From positions 1-7,900 of the forward strand of contig CALWWS010000095.1 of the NCBI GenBank assembly GCA_944385305.1: a stretch of DNA of 7,900 bases, written 5' to 3'. Below the pieces are notes generated by a model. It saw only the letters and a program-made list of their open reading frames with translations. It was not told where the DNA came from and searched no databases. Position numbers and translations under genes: made by a program. The stretch is from an uncultured Oscillospiraceae bacterium (lineage in GTDB: Bacteria > Bacillota > Clostridia > Oscillospirales > Oscillospiraceae). Within the stretch, counting starts at the first letter, position 1. Each line of letters begins with the position of its first letter. Of this stretch, positions 1 to 5,568 are shown piece after piece.

Positions 1-1072
1 GCTCCACAAAGTTGTTGCCCATCAGGCGGCCCTGGGTCTGCATCACGTTGTCAGTGAACACCTGCAGCTCCTCCTGCTTCACGCCGTACTCGTGCAGGGC
101 CTTCTTGGGCAGGATCTGGTTGAGCAGTTCCTCCAGCTTGTCGTATACCTCGCTCACAGAGCAGCCCAGCAGGTTGGACAGGTACTCGTTCATCACGGCG
201 ATTTCCCCGTCCTGCTTGATCTCCATGTAGTTCTTCAGCACGCCGGTAAACATGGCGTAGTTGCTCTCGCCGTGAGGCACGTGGTAGGTGCCGCCCAGAG
301 GATAGCTCATGGCGTGCACAGCGGCGCAGCCGGCGGTGCCGAAGGCGATGCCCGCATAGTTGGAGGCGATGAGGAAGTCGCTCATCAGGCCGGGCAGAAC
401 CTCCTTGCCCTCCTTGACCACCTTCTGGTAGCCCTTAATGATCATCTCAATGGCCTTGTAGCCGAACAGCTTGGTGTAGGGAGTGGCCTTGGGGGAGAGG
501 CTGGACTCCACAGCGTGAACCAGAGCGTCGATGGAGCTGGTGGCAAACACGCCGAAGGGCAGGCTCTTGAGCAGCTCGGGGATGAGCACGGCGCTGTCGG
601 CGTACATATTCTCAGAGACCAGACCCACCTTGGTGCCGATGCGGGTGCGGTTGAGGATGGCGATGTTGGTCACCTCAGAGCCAGTGCCGCAGGTGGTGGG
701 GATAATGACCAGCTCCCGCTTCTTGTCCAGGTTGGGAGCCTTGGCGTACAGGTCGTCCACGCCCTCGGTGTCCGCAACAGCCATCACCTTGGCGATGTCA
801 ATCACAGTGCCGCCGCCGATGGCAATAATGCGCTTGCAGCCGGTCTTGGCGGCGTCGGCCAGAATCGCGTCCACCATCACGTCAGTGGGCTCGCCCATCC
901 CGTACTTCTCCTGATAGATCACCGCGGCGCCCTCGCCCATGCCCTTGAAGGCGGGGCCGTAGATGTACTCGTTGGACAGCACCAGGTCTCCCTTGCCCAG
1001 CTTAAACTCCTCGGCGAACTCCTTGCAGGTCTCAAAGTGGTACAGGGTGGGCTTCAGAACGATCTCTTTCAT
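1..1072 (-). CDS. 4hbD: 4-hydroxybutyrate dehydrogenase-type iron-dependent alcohol dehydrogenase (C-terminus cut by window edge)
   Basis: Cytoplasmic NAD-dependent oxidoreductase that should interconvert 4-hydroxybutyrate and succinate semialdehyde, or a close hydroxyacid/semialdehyde pair. 357 residues are visible. From memory, the sequence follows Clostridium kluyveri 4-hydroxybutyrate dehydrogenase (about 370 residues) along its whole length, so only some 14 residues should be missing at the left edge. The dinucleotide-binding motif GGGTVID is at residues 86-92 and the PTTCGTGSEVTN signature at 125-136. The expected iron ligands are Asp182, His186, His253 and His267 (in DALVH, AVHAMSYP and VPHGES). 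The ATG at 1072 is preceded by AAAGGAAGGA, and the start MKEIVLKPTLYHFET matches the family start. A sigma-54 promoter match lies about 90 bp upstream. It is transcribed in the same direction as the regulator, across a 289-bp gap. Related Fe-ADHs act on other semialdehydes (for example 3-oxopropionate), so the family is firm and the exact substrate is likely but not proven. Confidence 0.85.
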   Translation of the reverse strand, partial: MKEIVLKPTLYHFETCKEFAEEFKLGKGDLVLSNEYIYGPAFKGMGEGAAVIYQEKYGMGEPTDVMVDAILADAAKTGCKRIIAIGGGTVIDIAKVMAVADTEGVDDLYAKAPNLDKKRELVIIPTTCGTGSEVTNIAILNRTRIGTKVGLVSENMYADSAVLIPELLKSLPFGVFATSSIDALVHAVESSLSPKATPYTKLFGYKAIEMIIKGYQKVVKEGKEVLPGLMSDFLIASNYAGIAFGTAGCAAVHAMSYPLGGTYHVPHGESNYAMFTGVLKNYMEIKQDGEIAVMNEYLSNLLGCSVSEVYDKLEELLNQILPKKALHEYGVKQEELQVFTDNVMQTQGRLMGNNFVE

Positions 1073-1159
1073 GGTCTTTTCCTTCCTTTCTCTGCTTACC
1101 TGTTTTGTACGTGTCAACGGTGGGAACATGCCCTCTAAACTATCTCGTTCGGAAATAGG

Positions 1160-1175
1160 TGCATAACTCATGCCA
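1160..1175 (-). promoter_or_regulatory. Sigma-54 (-24/-12) promoter of the dehydrogenase gene
   Basis: The minus strand reads TGGCATGAGTTATGCA. This matches the consensus TGGCAYG-N4-TTGCA with one mismatch (A for the first T of the -12 box) and has the exact GG-to-GC spacing. The predicted start is near 1150, giving a leader of about 78 nt to the ATG at 1072. The adjacent gene for a sigma-54 activator supports the call. Confidence 0.7.
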
Positions 1176-1306
1176 ACTTTACTGTGAATCAAAAAATTTT
1201 TTACATCTTCTGTTTTTCCAGCGCTGGGGAGGCCTGGCGGTTCTCCAAGCCCTCTGTTCTGTCCCGAAAAAGTGTAACCCGTTTTTGACAACTGTGCCAA
1301 AAGTGA

Positions 1307-1338
1307 GACAGAGTGGCGCAAAAGCGCGCCACTCTGTC
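1307..1338 (-). terminator. Perfect 13-bp inverted repeat after the regulator gene: weak terminator and/or activator binding site
   Basis: Arms GACAGAGTGGCGC (1307-1319) and GCGCCACTCTGTC (1326-1338) pair perfectly around a 6-nt loop. The repeat begins 23 nt after the regulator stop codon, which suits a terminator. However, the downstream tract on the minus strand (TCTCACTTTTGG) is only weakly T-rich. It also lies about 170 bp upstream of the predicted dehydrogenase start, a usual distance for a sigma-54 enhancer. The right arm contains CACTCTGTCC, which recurs at 3613-3622 upstream of the M24 gene. Both roles are possible. Confidence 0.45.
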
Positions 1339-1361
1339 CTAAAGCGATTGTTACAAATCAT

Positions 1362-3344
1362 TCAAACTGTGCAGTGCCGGATGCTGTTTGAGTCAATCTC
1401 ATATTTCTCCAATTTCCGGTACAGCGTGCGCCGGCTGATGCCCAGCAGCTCCGCCGCCCGCTTCACATTACCCCCCGAGGCCACCAGCGCCTCCTCAATT
1501 TGACGCTGCTCATTTTCTTTAATGGAGAAGCTCTGCACAGGCAAAGTCTGGCGGGCGGGGGCTGCCGTCTCCTCCTGGACGGGCGGGGCCATGGCCGCCA
1601 TCTGCAGCGGAAAGCACTCCGCCCCCACAGCACCCCTGTTTGTTATGTAAACTGCCCGCTCCACCGCGTTTTCCAGCTCCCGGATGTTGCCCCGCCACTC
1701 GTAGCGCTCCAGCGCCGCGTAGGCCTCGTCGGTAAAGCCGGTGAGCCGGTGGCCGGAAAAATCGGCGTATTTGTTGAGGAAATAGTCGGAGAGCAGCCGC
1801 ACATCTCCCTTGCGCTCCCGCAGAGGCGGGATGCGGATATTAAACACATTCAGGCGGTAGTAGAGGTCGTTTCGGAACTCATTGTTGTCAATGGCGGCAA
1901 TCAAATCCTTATTGGTGGCCGCAATAACCCGCACGTCAATTTTGATAGTCTTGCTGGAGCCCAGGCGACTGACCTCCTGATTCTGCAGCACCCGCAGCAG
2001 AGCAACCTGTACGTCAAAGGGCATGTCCCCAATTTCATCCAGGAAAATGGTGCCGCCGTTGGCCAGCTCAAACTTGCCGGCGCAGCCCTCCCGGCGGGCG
2101 CCGGTAAAGGTTCCGCCCTCGTAGCCGAACAGCTCGCTCTCAATCAAGCTCTTGGGCAGAGCGCCGCAGTTGATGGCCACAAAGGGACCGTCCCGACGAT
2201 CGCTGGCATTGTGAATGGCCTGGGCAAACAGCTCCTTGCCCGTACCGCTCTCGCCAATGAGCAGAACGTTGGAGTTGTTGGTGGCCGCTATCCGGGCCAG
2301 GGACACAGCGTTGACCAGGGCGGGGGATGCCCCCATAATGTCTTCAAAAGTAAAACGTGCGTCGGAGCCAATGATACGGTTGACCTTTTTGTGGAGGGTC
2401 TCCGCCTTGACCAGAATGATCACCCGCTCTCCCAGATCGGTGGGACGGGCGGTGATAGAGAGGTTAATCTGTCTGCCCTCCCGCTCTATAGTGACATAGC
2501 GGTCGTTGACTCCCTGGGCCAGTTCCCGCTCACTGATGCTGTCGCTGCCGAACAGTTCCCAGAAGCTGCGGCCCTGGAGAGAGGCGGCCTCCACCTGGAG
2601 CAGATGGGCGGCCTTATTATTATAATGTGCTACCCGCATGTTCTGATCAAAGAGAAGCATACCGGAGGGGTTGGCCTCCAAAATGGCGGACATGCGCTGT
2701 TGGCTGAGCTCCACCTCCCGGTAGGCCTGCTTCATAATCAGTTGGCGGGAGATGGCCTCTGCCGCCGCCGCCGCCATGCCCAAAGTGTGGAAGGACACCT
2801 TATCGCTGCTGCCGATGAGGCAAACAACTCCTGCGGTGCTGCCGTCAGCGTTGAAAACCGGCGCGCCGGAACACACCCAATTGTGGTGCAGGGTGTAGTA
2901 GTGCTCCTCTCCAAAGACCTGCAGGGGTACCCCCAGGGCCAGAGGGGTGCCGATGCCGTTGGTTCCCAGTTTGTCCTCGCTGCGGTTGCAGCCCTCCACC
3001 AGTTCGTTGGCCCGGGCCATCTCGGCGATCTCCTCATCGCCGAATACCCGCAGCACATAGCCCTCCTCATCAGCAATGGCAGTAAGGTAGCCTGAGCCGG
3101 TGGTAAACTCGTACAGGCTCTCCATAAAGGCGTTGGCAATATCGTAAAAGGTCTGGTGGGCGCGGATACGCTTCTTCAGCTCCTCGGCAGAGATCACCCG
3201 CTTGTCCACCACATCGGTGCGCACACCGTGGGCCTTCGAGCGCTTCCAGGAGTCTAAGATCACGTGGCGCAGAACACTCTCATCCACCGGCAGCCCGGTC
3301 TGGAATGCCTCTTTCGCCTGTTTGATCCGCATCTGCTCAGTCAT
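1362..3344 (-). CDS. AcoR-type sigma-54-dependent transcriptional activator (GAF-PAS-AAA+-Fis HTH)
   Basis: Enhancer-binding protein that uses ATP hydrolysis to open sigma-54 RNA polymerase promoters. Length is 660 residues from the ATG at 3344, chosen because GAGAGGAG lies just upstream; a further in-frame ATG 12 codons earlier lacks this. An N-terminal GAF-like sensor spans about 70-200, with the AcoR-family stretch GTNGIGTPLAL (128-138) and HHNWVCSGAP (153-162). A PAS-like domain follows at about 215-325. The AAA+ domain spans about 333-570, with Walker A GESGTGKE (364-371) and Walker B GTIFLDEIGDM (431-441). The sigma-54 contact loop reads GTFTGA (411-416) instead of GAFTGA. A Fis-type helix-turn-helix lies at about 615-648. 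There is no receiver domain, so a small molecule rather than a kinase probably gives the signal. A near-perfect sigma-54 promoter precedes it, suggesting autoregulation. The neighbouring sigma-54 promoters are the likely targets. The ligand is unknown. Confidence 0.93.
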   Translation of the reverse strand: MTEQMRIKQAKEAFQTGLPVDESVLRHVILDSWKRSKAHGVRTDVVDKRVISAEELKKRIRAHQTFYDIANAFMESLYEFTTGSGYLTAIADEEGYVLRVFGDEEIAEMARANELVEGCNRSEDKLGTNGIGTPLALGVPLQVFGEEHYYTLHHNWVCSGAPVFNADGSTAGVVCLIGSSDKVSFHTLGMAAAAAEAISRQLIMKQAYREVELSQQRMSAILEANPSGMLLFDQNMRVAHYNNKAAHLLQVEAASLQGRSFWELFGSDSISERELAQGVNDRYVTIEREGRQINLSITARPTDLGERVIILVKAETLHKKVNRIIGSDARFTFEDIMGASPALVNAVSLARIAATNNSNVLLIGESGTGKELFAQAIHNASDRRDGPFVAINCGALPKSLIESELFGYEGGTFTGARREGCAGKFELANGGTIFLDEIGDMPFDVQVALLRVLQNQEVSRLGSSKTIKIDVRVIAATNKDLIAAIDNNEFRNDLYYRLNVFNIRIPPLRERKGDVRLLSDYFLNKYADFSGHRLTGFTDEAYAALERYEWRGNIRELENAVERAVYITNRGAVGAECFPLQMAAMAPPVQEETAAPARQTLPVQSFSIKENEQRQIEEALVASGGNVKRAAELLGISRRTLYRKLEKYEIDSNSIRHCTV

Positions 3345-3404
3345 GGTACTCTCCTCTCCCCACTCGGTTGAGCTCCCCAAAAAGGGAAAACCTGTGTTTC
3401 AACT

Positions 3405-3420
3405 TGCAAATACTGTGCCA
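3405..3420 (-). promoter_or_regulatory. Sigma-54 (-24/-12) promoter of the regulator gene
   Basis: The minus strand reads TGGCACAGTATTTGCA. Both boxes (TGGCAC and TTGCA) match the consensus fully at the standard spacing. The predicted start is near 3395, giving a leader of about 50 nt to the ATG at 3344. It implies that the activator gene is itself sigma-54 dependent, probably by autoactivation. Confidence 0.8.
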
Positions 3421-3486
3421 AAATTGGGTTCCATCCACATTTTCTGTGGATTCCTCTATTTCCCCCCGGGATCGGCCCCAGGGGTA

Positions 3487-3649
3487 TGTGTCACAATTAC
3501 TCATATCAAAAGAAATATTTTTCCATTTTCAGAAATTTCTCTCCCTCCGCCACCCACAGGAAAACCGCCGCATAGTGTGCCACCCGGTGCGCCGTCTCCC
3601 CTCTCTGTGTGTCACTCTGTCCCGCATGTGTCACGGTTTCATGTGTCAT
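3487..3649. promoter_or_regulatory. Candidate activator-binding region between the divergent regulator and M24 genes
   Basis: The 528 bp between the two start codons hold no convincing gene. Between the two opposed sigma-54 promoters the motif TGTGYCA(C/T) recurs: TGTGTCACA (3487-3495, itself a palindrome), TGTGCCAC (3576-3583), TGTGTCAC (3608-3615 and 3627-3634) and TGTGTCAT (3642-3649). The last three lie about 155-200 bp upstream of the predicted M24 start and the first about 95 bp upstream of the predicted regulator start, which are normal enhancer distances. CACTCTGTCC at 3613-3622 is shared with the inverted repeat near the dehydrogenase gene. An A/T-rich stretch (about 3655-3720) separates the cluster from the M24 promoter and could be bendable. 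That the regulator binds here is inference. Confidence 0.45.
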
Positions 3650-3780
3650 TCCTCTACGGTTTTCAAATTTTTAGTTCTCCGCAAGGGCAGCTCTGACTTT
3701 TTTATTCCTCTTAAAAAAATCCCGAAGCCCTGTAGGCGCAAGGGCAAACCCGGCGGTGCAGACCACTGGGTATTTATAAT

Positions 3781-3796
3781 TGGCATGTCCCTTGCA
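3781..3796 (+). promoter_or_regulatory. Sigma-54 (-24/-12) promoter of the M24 gene
   Basis: TGGCATGTCCCTTGCA matches TGGCAYG-N4-TTGCA fully with exact spacing. The predicted start is near 3806, leaving a leader of about 66 nt before the ATG at 3873. It faces the divergent regulator gene. Confidence 0.8.
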
Positions 3797-3872
3797 GCTA
3801 TTTCATCTAGAAGTATTCAGGCGTGTAGGTTCCTCACCTCTGAATATTAATAATTAGAAGGAGTGGTACATC

Positions 3873-5108
3873 ATGAAACATGGTTTCAACGGCGTCGATT
3901 TTGAAGATAATATAAATTTCGACCGCATGCGGAAAGCCCGTCTGGCCCGCGCTAAGGAGTTCCTGAAGAATTCCGGCATGGGCGCCATCCTCTGCTACGA
4001 CTTTGATAATATCCGCTACATCACCGGCACCCACATCGGCGAGTGGAACCGCAACAAGATGAACCGGCACTGCCTGCTCATTGACGGCGTGGATCAGCCC
4101 ATCCTGTTTGACCCCGCCTGCCCCTCCAAGCGCAAGAACGTGTCCTGGATTGACCCCCAGAACATTATGCCCGCCGTGGGCTCCATGCGTGGCTCCATTC
4201 CCGCCGAGGCCGGCATGGTGGAGCGCGAGGTGAATGAGATCATCTCCTACCTGAAGAAGTACGGTGTGGACAAGCGCCCCCTGGGCATGGATATCGTTGA
4301 TATCCCCATGCTGCGCGCTCTGGAGAAGAACGGCATCGACGTGCAGGACGGCCAGGCCATCATGGTTGACGCCCGCCTGATCAAGAACGAGGACGAGATC
4401 GAGCTGCTCAAGTGCTCCGCCGCCATGGTGGATGCCGCCTACTGGAAGGTGGCCAAGAACCTGCATCCCGGCGTGACCGAGAACGAGATGGAGGCTCTTA
4501 TCCAGGGCGAGCTGTTCCGCATGGGCGCCGAGTCCGTTGAGTTCGTCAACTGCATCTCCGGCATCCGCGGCAATCCCCACAGCCACACCACTTCCAACCG
4601 TATGATCCGCCGCGGCGAGCTGGTGTACTTCGACATCGGCAACGTGTACAACGGCTACCGCACCTGCTACTACCGCACCTTCTCCTGCGGCAATCCCACC
4701 AAGGCTCAGGAAGAGGCTTACACCAAGGCCCTGAAGTGGATCTATGACGGTATCGCCCAGATTAAGCCGGGCAACACCAGCGCCGACGTGGCCGCTGTTT
4801 GGCCTTCCGCCCAGGAGCTGGGCTTCAACAACGAGGAGGAGGCCTTCCTGCTCCAGTTTGCTCACGGCATTGGCCTGGGCCTGTGGGAGAAGCCCGTTAT
4901 CTCCCGCCTGTTCTCCCTGGAGCATCCCTACGAGTTCAAGCCCGGCATGACCTTCGCCATCGAGACCTGGTGCCCCTCCGCCGACGGTACCGGCTCCGCC
5001 CGTATCGAGGAGGAGATCGTGGTTACCGAGACCGGCCACGAGATCATCACCAAGTTCCCCGTCGAGGAGATCACCTCCTGCGGCTTTGCCGGCTGCATGT
5101 TCCCCTAA
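3873..5108 (+). CDS. Creatinase/aminopeptidase P fold (M24 family) hydrolase or lyase with an altered metal site
   Basis: Length is 411 residues, with the usual two-domain layout: an N-terminal creatinase-type domain (about 15-165) and a C-terminal pita-bread catalytic domain (about 172-400). The ATG at 3873 follows AGAAGGAG. Aligned by eye to E. coli aminopeptidase P, the ligand positions are Asp254 (FDIG), Cys265 (GYRTCYYRTF, normally the Asp of GYxxDxTRT), His331 (AHGIGLG), Glu364 (FAIE) and Glu379 (RIEEE). Four of five are therefore kept and the second Asp is Cys. Creatinase, a non-metal member of the fold, has Ala at this position, and the DMSP lyase DddP (same fold) keeps its Asp. Ordinary Xaa-Pro peptidase activity is therefore doubtful. 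There is no signal peptide, so it should be cytoplasmic. It is a single-gene unit between a sigma-54 promoter and a strong terminator. Strongly biased codons (AAG, GAG, GGC, CTG) suggest high expression when induced. Family is sure; reaction is unknown. Confidence 0.85.
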   Translation: MKHGFNGVDFEDNINFDRMRKARLARAKEFLKNSGMGAILCYDFDNIRYITGTHIGEWNRNKMNRHCLLIDGVDQPILFDPACPSKRKNVSWIDPQNIMPAVGSMRGSIPAEAGMVEREVNEIISYLKKYGVDKRPLGMDIVDIPMLRALEKNGIDVQDGQAIMVDARLIKNEDEIELLKCSAAMVDAAYWKVAKNLHPGVTENEMEALIQGELFRMGAESVEFVNCISGIRGNPHSHTTSNRMIRRGELVYFDIGNVYNGYRTCYYRTFSCGNPTKAQEEAYTKALKWIYDGIAQIKPGNTSADVAAVWPSAQELGFNNEEEAFLLQFAHGIGLGLWEKPVISRLFSLEHPYEFKPGMTFAIETWCPSADGTGSARIEEEIVVTETGHEIITKFPVEEITSCGFAGCMFP

Positions 5109-5127
5109 TCGGCCATCGCCATTGTTC

Positions 5128-5161
5128 ACTGCCCCCGGGCCTCTGCCCGGGGGCAGTTTTT
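5128..5161 (+). terminator. Intrinsic terminator of the M24 gene
   Basis: Perfect 12-bp GC-rich stem CTGCCCCCGGGC (5129-5140) / GCCCGGGGGCAG (5145-5156) with loop CTCT, followed directly by TTTTT (5157-5161). It starts 19 nt after the stop codon. Confidence 0.95.
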
Positions 5162-5271
5162 CGCGTACTCCTGTGTGTCATTATACTACATTCCTATTTT
5201 TTATGCCAGCCCTTTCTGAAAAATTCAGCCGCTATTCCAGTTATATCTATCTTCTTTTAAGCATTAAAAGC

Positions 5272-5309
5272 AAAAAAGAGGGCCGCTCTCTCTATGAGAG
5301 CGGCCCTCT
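5272..5309 (-). terminator. Intrinsic terminator of the minus-strand symporter cluster
   Basis: Perfect 14-bp stem with arms at 5277-5290 (AGAGGGCCGCTCTC) and 5296-5309 and a 5-nt loop. On the minus strand it is followed by TTTTTT and then GCTTTT. It lies 15 nt beyond the stop codon of the 36-residue membrane protein gene, closing the convergent cluster. Confidence 0.93.
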
Positions 5310-5324
5310 AAGGTTCAATACTAA

Positions 5325-5435
5325 TTAGTCGTCCTTACGGTTCTTGCTGACCATCACACCAACGACGGCGCAAATCGCGTAACCGACCATAATGCCCATG
5401 ACACCCAGGGCCCAGAATAGAGTAGTACCAGTCAT
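5325..5435 (-). CDS. 36-residue single-span membrane microprotein, last gene of the symporter cluster
   Basis: A short gene easily missed by annotation: ATG at 5435, TAA at 5325-5327, with GGAGG seven bases before the start. The product begins MTGTTLFWALGVMGIMVGYA, continues with a hydrophobic stretch to about residue 29, and ends SKNRKDD. It is therefore one transmembrane helix (about 6-29) with a short charged tail, predicted inside by the positive-inside rule. The gap to the preceding small gene is 12 nt and the terminator follows at once, so it is the last gene of a tightly packed unit. I do not recognise the family. Small helices encoded next to sodium:solute symporters (MetS with MetP, for example) act as accessory subunits, so a partner role for the symporter is the best guess, by context only. 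Confidence 0.75.
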   Translation of the reverse strand: MTGTTLFWALGVMGIMVGYAICAVVGVMVSKNRKDD

Positions 5436-5447
5436 ATGTGATCCTCC

Positions 5448-5555
5448 TTACTTCTTCTTACGGCCGGTGATGGCAAAGTTGATAACGCCGCCAATGATGC
5501 AGATAACAAAGATCGCAACCAGCGACTCAAGAAGCAGTTGACCAAGATATCCCAT
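5448..5555 (-). CDS. 35-residue single-span membrane microprotein directly after the symporter
   Basis: ATG at 5555, TAA at 5448-5450, with AAGGAGG eight bases before the start; this ribosome site overlaps the symporter stop codon. The product starts MGYLGQLLLESLVAIFVICI, continues IGGVINFAITG and ends in RKKK. This gives one transmembrane helix (about 6-29) with a basic, probably cytoplasmic tail. It is followed 12 nt later by the 36-residue gene. The two proteins are not obviously homologous beyond both being one helix with a charged C-terminus. The strong ribosome site and tight packing argue that it is real. Function is unknown; a symporter accessory or stabilising subunit is the contextual guess. 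Confidence 0.75.
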   Translation of the reverse strand: MGYLGQLLLESLVAIFVICIIGGVINFAITGRKKK

Positions 5556-5568
5556 TACTGCACCCTCC

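Noticed and set aside
92..1138. 348-residue plus-strand open frame over the dehydrogenase gene
   Set aside because: It is antisense to a clearly recognised enzyme; its His/Gly/Val/Leu-rich composition is typical of the complement of a GC-rich gene.
1284..1299. Possible sigma-54 box on the minus strand (TGGCACAGTTGTCAAA)
   Set aside because: The -24 box is good, but the essential GC of the -12 box is missing.
1179..1361. 60-residue minus-strand open frame between regulator and dehydrogenase
   Set aside because: It spans the perfect inverted repeat, starts at the regulator stop without a ribosome site, and overlaps the regulatory region.
1500..3095. 531-residue plus-strand open frame over the regulator gene
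   Set aside because: Antisense shadow of a gene with all AAA+ and Fis motifs intact; no ribosome site or recognisable domain.
3202..3850. Plus-strand frames running from the regulator N-terminus into the intergenic region
   Set aside because: They overlap the promoters and repeats, show no domain-like sequence, and have no proper ribosome sites.
3834..5129. 431-residue minus-strand open frame over the M24 gene
   Set aside because: Low-complexity Gly/His/Val/Leu composition antisense to the M24 gene, running through its terminator; not a real gene.
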